The notes under the pieces: model-generated
Told to the model about the DNA's origin: nothing
The model's input: the letters and a program-made list of their open reading frames with translations, nothing else
Databases searched by the model: none
Translations under genes and position numbers: made by a program
Source of the DNA: Pedococcus cremeus
GTDB lineage: Bacteria > Actinomycetota > Actinomycetes > Actinomycetales > Dermatophilaceae
Direction: 5' to 3'
Assembly (NCBI RefSeq): GCF_900111375.1
Contig: NZ_FOHB01000006.1
Location: 245,886-309,885, forward strand
Length of the DNA stretch: 64,000 nt
Shown: in pieces, positions 25,909 to 34,184 of the stretch
Layout: each line of letters opens with the position of its first letter
Numbering within the stretch: the first letter of the stretch is position 1

Positions 25909-26610
25909 TCAGGCGGGGAACAGCTGGTACTCGAACGCCAGCGCCAGCAGCGCGCCGATGATCATGGCCGGCCCGAAGGCGATGTGGGAGCGCAGCCCGG
26001 CCCGCTGCGCGACCAGCATGACGATGGCGATCAGGCCGCCGGCGACGAAGCCGGCGAGGAGGCCCAGCAGGGCGGTGCCGAGCCCCAGCCAGCCGAGCAC
26101 CAGCCCGATGAGGCCCGACAGCTTGACGTCGCCGAAGCCCAGCGAGGCCGGGGACGCCAGCGCCATGAGGAAGTACAGGACGTAGAGCCCGGCCATCGCC
26201 AGGAGCGCGTCGCGCATGGGGCGCCAGTCCCCCGCTCCCACCGACGCGCAGGCCAGCAGCACCAGGAGCGCCGGGTAGGCGGGGAGCACCAGGCCGTCGG
26301 GCAGGCGGTGCACGTCGACGTCGATCCAGACCAGCGACACCGCGAGCCAGGCGAAGAAGAGGTATGCCGGAAGGGCGGCCCATGCCGCCAGGTCACCGAT
26401 GCGCCAGGCCAGGAAGCCCCAGAGCAGGGCGAGTGCCGGGGCGGGCCACCAGGGTGCCCGCGGCAGGATGCTGGCCGGCTCGTCGGCCTCGACCCGGTAG
26501 CCGCCGGTGCCGAGGGCCCGGCCGGTGACCACCCCCAGCACGCCACCGAGGACGGCGAGGGCCGCGACCACCCACGCTGGGGCGCCGGCCCCGGCAGAGA
26601 ACGTGAGCAC
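25909..26610 (-). CDS. Type IV prepilin peptidase (A24 family)
   Basis: This 233-residue polytopic membrane protein has the two aspartates of the A24 protease family: WIDVDVHRLPD (Asp97 or Asp99) and GFGDVKLSG (Asp161). It lacks the N-terminal zinc/methylase domain of full PilD. About seven or eight transmembrane segments are visible. Such enzymes cleave class III signal peptides of type IV or Flp/Tad pilins. No pilin or assembly genes are in the window. The GTG start abuts the aroE stop codon. Its place next to aroE is common in actinobacteria. Confidence 0.88.
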   Translation of the reverse strand: MLTFSAGAGAPAWVVAALAVLGGVLGVVTGRALGTGGYRVEADEPASILPRAPWWPAPALALLWGFLAWRIGDLAAWAALPAYLFFAWLAVSLVWIDVDVHRLPDGLVLPAYPALLVLLACASVGAGDWRPMRDALLAMAGLYVLYFLMALASPASLGFGDVKLSGLIGLVLGWLGLGTALLGLLAGFVAGGLIAIVMLVAQRAGLRSHIAFGPAMIIGALLALAFEYQLFPA

Positions 26611-27471
26611 CTAGGCCACCGCCTCGTGGGCAGCGGCGAACATGGCCTCCAGCGGGGCGTCGCGACCGGTCATGAGCCGCACCTGCTCACCGGCCTGGTG
26701 CACGAGCATGTCGAGGCCGGAGACGACGTCGAGCCCTGCCGCGGCGGCGGCCCGGGCGAGCGGGGTGGGCCAGTCGGCGTAGACGACGTCGAGCAGCGTG
26801 CCGTGCAGGCGGCGGCCGGCCAGCACCTCGGCCGCGGCGCTGCCCGCCCCGGTGGGCAGGGTGCTGACCACCAGTGCCGGGGTGTCGCCGGCGCCGGTCG
26901 CCTCGGCCCAGTGGGCCAGCGGCACCTGCTCGACCTCGACGCCGAGGTCGGCGGCCGTGCGGAGCGTGGCGGGACGCGCCTCGGCGCGCACCGCGAGCCG
27001 GACCTGGCGGACCCCCAGCCGGGCCAGGGCGGCGACGGCGGAGCGCGCCGTCGCCCCGGAGCCGAGCACGGTCGCCGAGGTGGGGACCGAGGCGGCCGCG
27101 GCGGGGCCGGCGAGGGCGGCCACGATGCCGTGCACGTCGGTGTTGTGGGCGTCCCACTCCCCCGTCGCCCGGCGCACCAGCGTGTTCACCGCTCCGGTGG
27201 CCAGTGCCATGGGCGAAACGTCCGCCGCCACCTCGAAGGCCACCTCCTTCAGCGGCATGGTGAGGCTCAGGCCGCGCCACGTCTCGTCCAACCCGGCCAC
27301 GAACGGGAGGAAGGCCTCCTCGTCGACCTCGTGGGCGGCATACCGCCACTGCGTGAGGCCGAGGGCGTCGTAGGCGGCGCGGTGCAGCACCGGCGAGAGG
27401 GAGTGCCCGATCGGCGAACCGAGCACGGCCGCGTTCAGCACCCCCTCGTCTGCCACCGGCTCGGTCAGCAC
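26611..27471 (-). CDS. aroE: Shikimate dehydrogenase
   Basis: AroE reduces 3-dehydroshikimate to shikimate with NADPH. With the GTG at 27471, which overlaps the mltG stop, the protein has 286 residues. The substrate motif GSPIGHSLSP is at 18–27, the catalytic lysine lies in LTMPLKEVAF near residue 71, and HNTD follows near residue 109. The cofactor domain has LGSGATARSAVAAL. This cofactor motif differs from the usual GAGGAARA form, so NADPH preference is not certain from sequence. Confidence 0.92.
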   Translation of the reverse strand: MLTEPVADEGVLNAAVLGSPIGHSLSPVLHRAAYDALGLTQWRYAAHEVDEEAFLPFVAGLDETWRGLSLTMPLKEVAFEVAADVSPMALATGAVNTLVRRATGEWDAHNTDVHGIVAALAGPAAAASVPTSATVLGSGATARSAVAALARLGVRQVRLAVRAEARPATLRTAADLGVEVEQVPLAHWAEATGAGDTPALVVSTLPTGAGSAAAEVLAGRRLHGTLLDVVYADWPTPLARAAAAAGLDVVSGLDMLVHQAGEQVRLMTGRDAPLEAMFAAAHEAVA

Positions 27472-28649
27472 TTGCCCGCGTGGTCGCGGCACCACTTGTT
27501 GAAGAGGTTGACGTTGGCCTGGTGCTCCGCCGTGGTCGTCGCGAAGCGGGTCTCACCGGTGGCCGGGTTGACCGTCACGAAGAACAACCACGGTCCCGGG
27601 GCGGGGTGCGCGGCCGCCGCGATGGACGCGGCACCCGGGCTGTTGATTGGTCCCGGGGGCAGACCCTGGTGCCGGTAGGTGTTGTAGGGGCTGGTGCTCG
27701 CCCGGTCGGCGTTGGTGGTACCTGCCTTGCCGCGCTTCTTCACGGCGTAGTGGACGGTGGAGTCCATCTGCAGGAAGCCCCGGGTGGGGCCGGACTTCTG
27801 CGTGAGGCGGTTCTCGATGACGCGGGCCACCTTCGGGCGGTCGGCCTTGCCGTTGACCTCGCCCTCGACGATGGAGGCCACGATCATGGTGCGCTCCATG
27901 TCCTGTTCGGACACCCCCGCCTGGGAGAGCTCGGCCACGGTCTTGTCGACCATGGTGGTCAGCTGCTCGCGGGCGGTCGACTTGGCCGGGAACTCGTACG
28001 TCGCCGGGAAGAGGTAGCCCTCGAGGTTGCCCTTGGCGGACGCCGGCAGCCCGAGCGAGGCGGTGTCCTTGGCGGCGAGCTGGTACTCCTTGATCGGGAT
28101 GCCGGTCGACTTCGACAGGCGCGCGAGGATCTCCGAGAGCCACAGCCCCTCGGGGATGGTCACCTTGGGCACGGTGCGGTTCTTCGGGTTCACCAGGATG
28201 GCCAGCGCGTCCTTGGCCGCCATCTGCTTCTTGAGCGTGTACGTGCCCGGCTGGATCGAGGCCGACCGGGTGTCGGCGGACGCGGCGTCGAGGAACGCCT
28301 TGGACGACTTGACCACGTCGGCCTTCTCCAGCGAGACGCCGATCGCCCGACCCGTGTCGCCGTCGTTGACGGTCACCTGCACCTGCCCCGACCCGGGGCC
28401 GGGGTAGTCGTTGCTCGCGGTCAGCTGCTGGACGACGGGCCACAGGGCGCGGTAGGCGCCGTAGACGGCGCCCCCGACGATGGCGATCGCCAGCAGCAGC
28501 ACCAGGAAGCGGCGACGGCGGCGGGCGGGGCGACGGCGCGCGCGGTGCCGGCGCAGCTGCGGCTCGGGTGGCGGCACACTGCCCTGACGGCGCGGGTCGT
28601 GGGTCTCGTCGGCACCGAAGATCGAGTGCTCCAGATGGGGCTCGGTCAT
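27465..28649 (-). CDS. mltG: Endolytic murein transglycosylase MltG
   Basis: MltG (YceG-like) cuts nascent peptidoglycan glycan strands at the membrane and is thought to release new chains. The 394-residue protein has a ~47-residue cytoplasmic region rich in Arg, one transmembrane helix (about 48–67), a LysM-like region and the catalytic domain. The catalytic glutamate is expected in ASIVEGEVNGKADRP (near residue 250), with the later motif STVHYAVKKRGK. The ATG overlaps the ruvX stop by four bases. The order alaS–ruvX–mltG–aroE is conserved in actinobacteria. Confidence 0.94.
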   Translation of the reverse strand: MTEPHLEHSIFGADETHDPRRQGSVPPPEPQLRRHRARRRPARRRRRFLVLLLAIAIVGGAVYGAYRALWPVVQQLTASNDYPGPGSGQVQVTVNDGDTGRAIGVSLEKADVVKSSKAFLDAASADTRSASIQPGTYTLKKQMAAKDALAILVNPKNRTVPKVTIPEGLWLSEILARLSKSTGIPIKEYQLAAKDTASLGLPASAKGNLEGYLFPATYEFPAKSTAREQLTTMVDKTVAELSQAGVSEQDMERTMIVASIVEGEVNGKADRPKVARVIENRLTQKSGPTRGFLQMDSTVHYAVKKRGKAGTTNADRASTSPYNTYRHQGLPPGPINSPGAASIAAAAHPAPGPWLFFVTVNPATGETRFATTTAEHQANVNLFNKWCRDHAGKC

Positions 28650-29173
28650 CGACGCCTGTCCTTCGTCCGGGGCTTGCGCCCGTCTGGCCTGACCAGCTCA
28701 CCGGGCGGTCGCCCGGAGCCGCGCTCCGCGTCGAGGGCCGCCTGGAGGATCAGCACGGCGGCGGCCTGGTCGACCACCGCGCGCTGGCGCCGCCCGGCGA
28801 CGCCGCTCTCGCGGAGCGAACGGTGGGCGTCGACCGTGGTCAGCCGCTCGTCGACGAGCCGGACCGGCACGGGGGCGACGCGCACCGCCAGCCGACGAGC
28901 ATACTGGCGCGCCAGCACCGCGGCGGGACCCTCGTCGCCCGCGAGTGTCCGGGGCAGGCCCACGACGACCTCCAGCGCGGAGGCCTCCGCGACGAAGGCG
29001 GCCACCTCCTCGATGTCGGCAGGGACGCCGGCACCGCTGTCAGGGGCAGGGGTGTCGGCGTCACGGGCGACCGTGCGCACCGGTGTGGCGAGCAGCCCTG
29101 ACGGGTCGCTGGCGGCCAGGCCGACGCGGACCGAGCCCACGTCGACGCCGACCCGCACACCGGTGCGCGTCAC
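28646..29173 (-). CDS. ruvX: Putative Holliday junction resolvase / pre-16S rRNA nuclease YqgF
   Basis: The 175-residue RNase H-fold protein has the YqgF motifs: GVDVGSVRVGLAASD near the N-terminus, EVVVGLPRTLAGDEG in the middle, and VRLVDERLTTVDAHRSL, which supplies acidic active-site residues. The family matures the 16S rRNA 5' end in E. coli and has been annotated as a Holliday junction resolvase. The GTG start follows the alaS stop by seven bases. The C-terminal 20 residues are basic and poorly conserved. Confidence 0.92.
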   Translation of the reverse strand: MTRTGVRVGVDVGSVRVGLAASDPSGLLATPVRTVARDADTPAPDSGAGVPADIEEVAAFVAEASALEVVVGLPRTLAGDEGPAAVLARQYARRLAVRVAPVPVRLVDERLTTVDAHRSLRESGVAGRRQRAVVDQAAAVLILQAALDAERGSGRPPGELVRPDGRKPRTKDRRR

Positions 29174-29180
29174 GGGCGGG

Positions 29181-31874
29181 TCACCCGGCGGCTGCCGCGA
29201 CCTCGGCGTCGACGCGACCGAGTGCCTCCCCGGTCCTGGTCACGTCGGTGCCGCCCCCCTGGGCGAGGTCGTCCTTGCCGCCACCGCCGCCACCCAGCGT
29301 CTGGGCGGCGACGCGCACCAGCGCGCCGGCCTTGACGCCGCGCTCGCGGGCCGGGGCGTTGGTCGCCACGACGACCACGGGCCGGCCCTTGGCGACGCCG
29401 GTGAGGGCGACCACCGTCGGGGCACTGTCGCCCATGCGGTGGCGCAGGTCGAGCGCCATGGTGCGCAGGTCGTCGGCGCCGGCGCCCTCGCCCGCGTCGT
29501 GGGTCAGCACGCGGATGCCGCGCACGTCACGGGTGTAGTCGAGCAGCTTGCCGACCTGCGCCATGACCTGCTCCTGGCGCATCTTCTCCAGCTCGCGCTC
29601 GGCGTCCTTGACCCGCACCAGCAGCGCGGCGACGCGGTCCTTGAGCTCACCCGGCTGCACCTTGACCAGGTCGGTCAGCTCGGCCACGAGCGCCCGTTCC
29701 TTGGCCAGGAACCGCAGGGCGTCCATCCCGACGAACGCCTCGAGGCGACGCACGCCCGAGCCGACGGACGACTCGCCCGTCACGGTGAGCGCGTTGATCT
29801 GGGAGGAGTGCTGCACGTGCGTGCCACCGCAGAGCTCGCGCGACCACGGGCCGCCGATCTCGACGACCCGGACCTGCTCGTCGTAGGTCTCGCCGAACAG
29901 CGCCAGCGCGCCCCACTCCCGGGCCTGCGGCAGCGACATCCAGTGCGCGGAGACCGGCAGGTCCTTGCGCACCGCGAGGTTGGCGACCTCCTCGATCTCG
30001 CTGCGGGTCTCCGGCGACAGGGCCTGGCCCCACGCGAAGTCGAGGCGCAGGTAGCCCGGCTTGTTGTAGGAACCGGACTGCAGGGCCGACGGGCCGAGCA
30101 CCTGGCGCAGGGCAGCGTGCACCACGTGGGTGCCCGAGTGCGCCTGGCAGGCCGAGATGCGCCACTCGGGGTCGACCTCGGCGATGACCTCGGCGCCGGG
30201 GCGCACCGCCCCGTCGAGCACCTCGACGGTGTGGGCGATCAGGCCCTTGACCGGACGCTGGACGTCGAGCACCTTCAGGCGGGCGCCGTCGGCGGTGATG
30301 ATGCCCGCGTCGGCGATCTGGCCACCGGACTCGGCGTAGAACGGCGTGCGGTCGAGGACCACCTGGCCGCGCTGGCCGGGCTCGAGCTCCTCGACGAGGT
30401 CGCCGTCGCGCACGAGGCCGACGACGTTGGCCTCGCTGGTCAGCTCGACGTAGGCGCGGAAGTCCGTCGCGCCGCTCTCGCGCAGCTTCTTCCAGACCTC
30501 GGTGTTGGCGTGGCCGGCCTTCTTCGCCTTCGCGTCGGCCTTGGCCCGGTCGCGCTGCTCCTGCATCAGCGTGCGGAAGCCCTCGCGGTCGACCTCGAGG
30601 CCCTGCTCGGCCGCCATCTCCAGCGTCAGGTCGATGGGGAAGCCGTAGGTGTCGTGCAGCGAGAACGCCTCGCTGCCCTCGAGCCGGGTCCCACCGGCGG
30701 CCTTGGTCTTCGCGACGGCGGTGTCGAGGATGGTGGTCCCCGCGGCGAGGGTGCGCCGGAAGGCCTCCTCCTCGGCATACGCGATCTGGGAGATCCGGCC
30801 GAACCCGCTCTTCAGCTCCGGGTAGGAGTTGCTCATCCGCTCCATGGAGACCGGCAGCAGGTGCGGCAGGCTCGGCTCGTCGAAGCCGAGCAGGCGCATC
30901 GAGCGCACCGCGCGGCGCAGCATGCGGCGCAGCACGTAGCCGCGGCCCTCGTTGCCGGGCGTGACGCCGTCGCCGATGAGCATGAGCGAGGAGCGGATGT
31001 GGTCGGCGACGACGCGCAGCCGCACGTCGTCGGGGTGGCTGTGGGCGGCGTCGTGGCCGGACTGCGCGCCGTAGCGCTTGCCGGTCATCTCCGCGGCCTT
31101 CTCCAGCACCGGGTAGACCTCGTCGATCTCGTACATGTTGTCGACGCCCTGGAGGATCGACGCGATGCGCTCGAGGCCCATGCCGGTGTCGATGTTCTTC
31201 TTCGGCAGGTCGCCGGAGATGTCGAAGTCGACCTTCGTGCGCACGTCGCTGAGCGAGGACTGCATGAAGACGAGGTTCCAGACCTCCATGAACCGGTCCT
31301 CGTCGACGGCCGGGCCGCCGTCGAGGCCGTACTCGGGGCCGCGGTCGACGAAGATCTCCGAGCACGGGCCGCCCGGACCGGCCACACCCATGTGCCAGTA
31401 GTTGTCGGCCAGCCCGCGGCGCACGACGCGCTCCTTGGGGATGCCGGTGAGCTGCACCCACAGGTCGGCGGCCTCGTCGTCGTCCTCGTAGACGGTGGCC
31501 CACAGCTTGTCGGGCTCGATGCCGTAGCCCCCCTGCCCCTGTGGGATGGTCAGCAGCTCCCAGGCCATCTCGATGGCGCCGGCCTTGAAGTAGTCGCCGA
31601 AGGAGAAGTTGCCGTTCATCTGGAAGAACGTGCCGTGCCGGCTGGTCTTGCCGACCTCCTCGATGTCGCCCGTGCGGACACACTTCTGCACCGAGGTGGC
31701 GCGGTCCCACGGCGGCGTCTGCTGCCCCAGGAAGTACGGCTTGAACGGCACCATGCCTGCGTTGACGAACAGCAGGTTGGGGTCGTCGTAGATGAGTGGT
31801 GCGGACGGGACGACGGAGTGTCCCTTGCTCTCGAAGAAGGAGAGCCAACGGCGCCTGATCTCGGCGGTTTCCAT
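29181..31874 (-). CDS. alaS: Alanyl-tRNA synthetase
   Basis: AlaS charges tRNA-Ala. The 897-residue chain is normal in length. It opens with the class II catalytic core (RRRWLSFFESKGH, GPCSEIF near residue 165), then the tRNA-recognition domain. The editing domain holds its zinc-type motifs HSGTHVVHAAL near residue 577 and CGGTHVQHSS near residue 682. The C-terminal oligomerisation domain ends with GGGGGGKDDLAQGGG. AAGGATC precedes the ATG. It heads an alaS–ruvX–mltG–aroE–peptidase series. The 110 bases upstream hold no other gene. Confidence 0.97.
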   Translation of the reverse strand: METAEIRRRWLSFFESKGHSVVPSAPLIYDDPNLLFVNAGMVPFKPYFLGQQTPPWDRATSVQKCVRTGDIEEVGKTSRHGTFFQMNGNFSFGDYFKAGAIEMAWELLTIPQGQGGYGIEPDKLWATVYEDDDEAADLWVQLTGIPKERVVRRGLADNYWHMGVAGPGGPCSEIFVDRGPEYGLDGGPAVDEDRFMEVWNLVFMQSSLSDVRTKVDFDISGDLPKKNIDTGMGLERIASILQGVDNMYEIDEVYPVLEKAAEMTGKRYGAQSGHDAAHSHPDDVRLRVVADHIRSSLMLIGDGVTPGNEGRGYVLRRMLRRAVRSMRLLGFDEPSLPHLLPVSMERMSNSYPELKSGFGRISQIAYAEEEAFRRTLAAGTTILDTAVAKTKAAGGTRLEGSEAFSLHDTYGFPIDLTLEMAAEQGLEVDREGFRTLMQEQRDRAKADAKAKKAGHANTEVWKKLRESGATDFRAYVELTSEANVVGLVRDGDLVEELEPGQRGQVVLDRTPFYAESGGQIADAGIITADGARLKVLDVQRPVKGLIAHTVEVLDGAVRPGAEVIAEVDPEWRISACQAHSGTHVVHAALRQVLGPSALQSGSYNKPGYLRLDFAWGQALSPETRSEIEEVANLAVRKDLPVSAHWMSLPQAREWGALALFGETYDEQVRVVEIGGPWSRELCGGTHVQHSSQINALTVTGESSVGSGVRRLEAFVGMDALRFLAKERALVAELTDLVKVQPGELKDRVAALLVRVKDAERELEKMRQEQVMAQVGKLLDYTRDVRGIRVLTHDAGEGAGADDLRTMALDLRHRMGDSAPTVVALTGVAKGRPVVVVATNAPARERGVKAGALVRVAAQTLGGGGGGKDDLAQGGGTDVTRTGEALGRVDAEVAAAAG

Positions 31875-31984
31875 GGGTGTCAGATCCTTGGGTGCATGCT
31901 CACGCGGGCATGACGATGGTACGTGCAGGGACAGTGGTCGGCGGCGGGGCGCAGCCTCGGCCCGTCAACGGGGGCGGCCGGCCC

Positions 31985-32311
31985 CTAGCGAGCTCGCGTG
32001 TCGAACCGGCCGGTGGGGTCCTCGATGAGGCGCCGAGCCGTCTCGGCGTCGAGGCGGGCGGCGTGCCCGCCCAGCGTCTCACTGCCGGTGCCGTCGGTGC
32101 CGGCGTCGATGCCGAGGGCGAGGCGCAGCTGCTCCTCGCGCTCGGACATGCCCTCGCGGACCGCGTCGGCGAGCTCGCGGAGCCCGTCGGCGAAGTCCGA
32201 GAGACCGTGCGCGACCCCGGTCGGGGTGTAGGCCTCGGCGGCCTTGGTGACCTTGCGGACGGCGTAGACCCCGGCGGCGGCGCCGAGGGCGACCCAGAAC
32301 AGGCGTGCCAT
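31985..32311 (-). CDS. Small conserved actinobacterial protein (DUF6167-like)
   Basis: The 108-residue protein has a short N-terminal hydrophobic segment (LFWVALGAAAGVYAVRKV, about 4–21) and then a helical, charged region with GLSDFADGLRELADAVREGM, likely amphipathic. Function is unknown. It stands between a DUF948 protein and alaS, five bases from the former, a neighbourhood I recall as common in actinobacteria. The domain name is from memory of this context. Confidence 0.7.
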   Translation of the reverse strand: MARLFWVALGAAAGVYAVRKVTKAAEAYTPTGVAHGLSDFADGLRELADAVREGMSEREEQLRLALGIDAGTDGTGSETLGGHAARLDAETARRLIEDPTGRFDTRAR

Positions 32312-32316
32312 GGCGA

Positions 32317-32709
32317 TCAGCCCCTGCGCCGACGGCCGCGGGTGCTCCGGCCCGTGCGGGCCGAGCCGGCGAGCGCCGAGCGCACGCCGTAGGTGAAGGC
32401 GGCGACCTTGACCACCGGCGAGCCGAGCGTGGCCGCGAAGAGGGAGGTCAGGGCGCTCGCGTTGGTGGTGATGGCGGAGACGTTGGTCGTGATGCCGTCG
32501 ACGCGGCTGAGCTGCTCGTTGGTGAGCGTCACGGTGTCGGTGAGCTTGATGAGGGTGGGCTGGACGTTCTCGGTGGTGCTGCGCACGCTGATGCGCGTCT
32601 CGTCGAGGATCTTGCCCGCCTTCCCGATCACGCTGCCGAGGCGGAACACGAGGAACGCGAACGCCAGGGCCGCGATCATTCCGGCGATGTCGCCCAAACT
32701 CACATCCAT
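32317..32709 (-). CDS. DUF948 family membrane protein
   Basis: This 130-residue protein has one N-terminal transmembrane helix (about 5–25) followed by an extended helical region rich in Thr, Asn and Val (NVQPTLIKLTDTVTLTNEQL). It ends with a basic tail (RSTRGRRRRG). That arrangement matches DUF948 proteins, whose function is unknown. A TTG three codons earlier is possible, but TAGGGT lies eight bases before the ATG at 32709, which suggests a leaderless message starting at this ATG. In several relatives rpsD lies next to this gene; it is not here. Confidence 0.78.
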   Translation of the reverse strand: MDVSLGDIAGMIAALAFAFLVFRLGSVIGKAGKILDETRISVRSTTENVQPTLIKLTDTVTLTNEQLSRVDGITTNVSAITTNASALTSLFAATLGSPVVKVAAFTYGVRSALAGSARTGRSTRGRRRRG

Positions 32710-32717
32710 GAGGGGCA

Positions 32718-32723
32718 ACCCTA
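32718..32723 (-). promoter_or_regulatory. Candidate -10 (TAGGGT) placing the DUF948 transcript start at its ATG
   Basis: On the minus strand TAGGGT is followed by TGCCCCTC and then ATG. That spacing puts the transcription start at or next to the ATG, so the mRNA would have essentially no leader. No Shine-Dalgarno is present, consistent with this. Confidence 0.4.
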
Positions 32724-32767
32724 CCCGTACGGCGGGCGCCCGCTCTCCGGAGATCTCGGCGTGTTCC

Positions 32768-34165
32768 TCAGCCGCGTCCGAGCCGCGTCTTCAGCCAGGC
32801 CCACCGGGAGGCGAGCCGCTCCTCGAAGCCCCGCCCGGTCGGCCGGTAGTAGTCGGTGGTGCCGTGCAGCCCGTCGGGCAGGTACTGCTGCTCCGCGACT
32901 CCGTCCGGGGCGTCGTGGGCGTACTGGTAGCCCTTGCCGTGCCCGAGCCGGGCCGCACCGGCATACCCGCTGCCGCGCAGGTGCGCGGGCACCGGCCCGC
33001 CGCGTCCGGCGCGGATGTCGGCGATGGCCTCGTTGATGCCGAGGTATGCCGCGTTGCTCTTGGGGGCGAGCGCGTTGTGGACCACCGCCTGGGCCAGGAT
33101 GATCCGGGCCTCGGGCATCCCGATCTGGGCGACGGCGTGCATCGCGGCGACGGACGTCTGGAGGGCGGTGGGGTCGGCCATGCCGACGTCCTCGCTGGCG
33201 GCGATGACGATGCGGCGGGCGATGAAGCGCGGGTCCTCCCCCGCCTCCAGCATCCGGGCGAGGTAGTGCAGGGCGGCGTCGACGTCGGAGCCGCGCATCG
33301 ACTTGATGAGCGCCGAGGCGACGTCGTAGTGCTGGTCGCCGGTGCGGTCGTAGCGCACCGACGCGAACGCCACCGCCTGCTCGACGTGGGCGAGCGTGAT
33401 CGGCACGGGTCCCTCGTCCGGCGACCCGGGCGGTACGTCGTCGAGCGCGACGCCGGCGGCCGCCTCCAGCGAGGTGAGGGCCCGGCGGGCGTCACCACCG
33501 GCGATGCGCACCAGGTGCGCGACGGCGTCGTCGGCGAGGGCGAACCCGCCCTCCAGACCACGCTCGTCGGCCACCGCGGAGGTCAGCACGTCGGCGACCT
33601 CCTCGTCCGAGAGCGGCCCCAGCGTGACGAGCATGGAGCGAGAGAGCAGCGGGGCGATGACCGAGAAGGACGGGTTCTCCGTCGTCGCCGCCACGAGGAT
33701 GACCTGGCGGTTCTCGACGCCGGGGAGCAGCCCGTCCTGCTGGGCCTTGGTGAACCGGTGGATCTCGTCGAGGAACAGCACGGTCTGCCGGTCGTAGAGG
33801 TCGCGGTCGCGGGCGGCCTGCTCCATGACGGCGCGCACGTCCTTGACCCCGGCCGTGACCGCGCTCAGCTCGACGAACCGGCGGTCGGCGGCGGTGGCCA
33901 CGAGGTGGGCGAGCGTCGTCTTGCCCGTGCCCGGAGGGCCCCAGATGATCGCCGACAGCGGCCCGGCCGTGCCCCCGGAGCCCTCGATCAGCCGGCGCAG
34001 CGGGCTGCCCGGCCGCAGCACGTCGGACTGGCCGCGCACCTCCTCCAGCGACCGCGGGCGCATCCGCACCGCCAGCGGCGGCAGCGTCGCGTCGGAACCG
34101 CCGCCACCGTCGCGGCGCTGCGCCGTCGACGAGGCGAACAGGTCGTCACCAGCCTCGATACCCAC
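32768..34165 (-). CDS. rarA: Replication-associated recombination protein A (RarA/MgsA AAA+ ATPase)
   Basis: RarA is an AAA+ ATPase related to clamp loaders that acts at stalled replication forks. The GTG at 34165 gives 465 residues and an N-terminus ([12 protein letters not shown]) like that of other family members. [17 protein letters not shown] follows, with Walker [15 protein letters not shown], Walker [10 protein letters not shown], and sensor region [11 protein letters not shown]. The C-terminal tetramerisation domain includes [18 protein letters not shown]. Open reading continues upstream to 34906 but overlaps the MmpL gene and has no family similarity. Only 19 bases separate this start from the divergent MmpL start. 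Confidence 0.93.
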   Translation of the reverse strand: MGIEAGDDLFASSTAQRRDGGGGSDATLPPLAVRMRPRSLEEVRGQSDVLRPGSPLRRLIEGSGGTAGPLSAIIWGPPGTGKTTLAHLVATAADRRFVELSAVTAGVKDVRAVMEQAARDRDLYDRQTVLFLDEIHRFTKAQQDGLLPGVENRQVILVAATTENPSFSVIAPLLSRSMLVTLGPLSDEEVADVLTSAVADERGLEGGFALADDAVAHLVRIAGGDARRALTSLEAAAGVALDDVPPGSPDEGPVPITLAHVEQAVAFASVRYDRTGDQHYDVASALIKSMRGSDVDAALHYLARMLEAGEDPRFIARRIVIAASEDVGMADPTALQTSVAAMHAVAQIGMPEARIILAQAVVHNALAPKSNAAYLGINEAIADIRAGRGGPVPAHLRGSGYAGAARLGHGKGYQYAHDAPDGVAEQQYLPDGLHGTTDYYRPTGRGFEERLASRWAWLKTRLGRG

Positions 34166-34184
34166 GAGTGGCAGGCTATCCCCC

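Noticed and set aside
25909..26610. A type IV pilus or Tad locus
   Set aside because: Only the prepilin peptidase is present; no pilin, ATPase or secretin-like genes occur in the window.
27480..31913. A 1477-codon plus-strand open frame opposite mltG, ruvX and alaS
   Set aside because: It spans three certain genes in antisense and has no recognisable domain or start signal.
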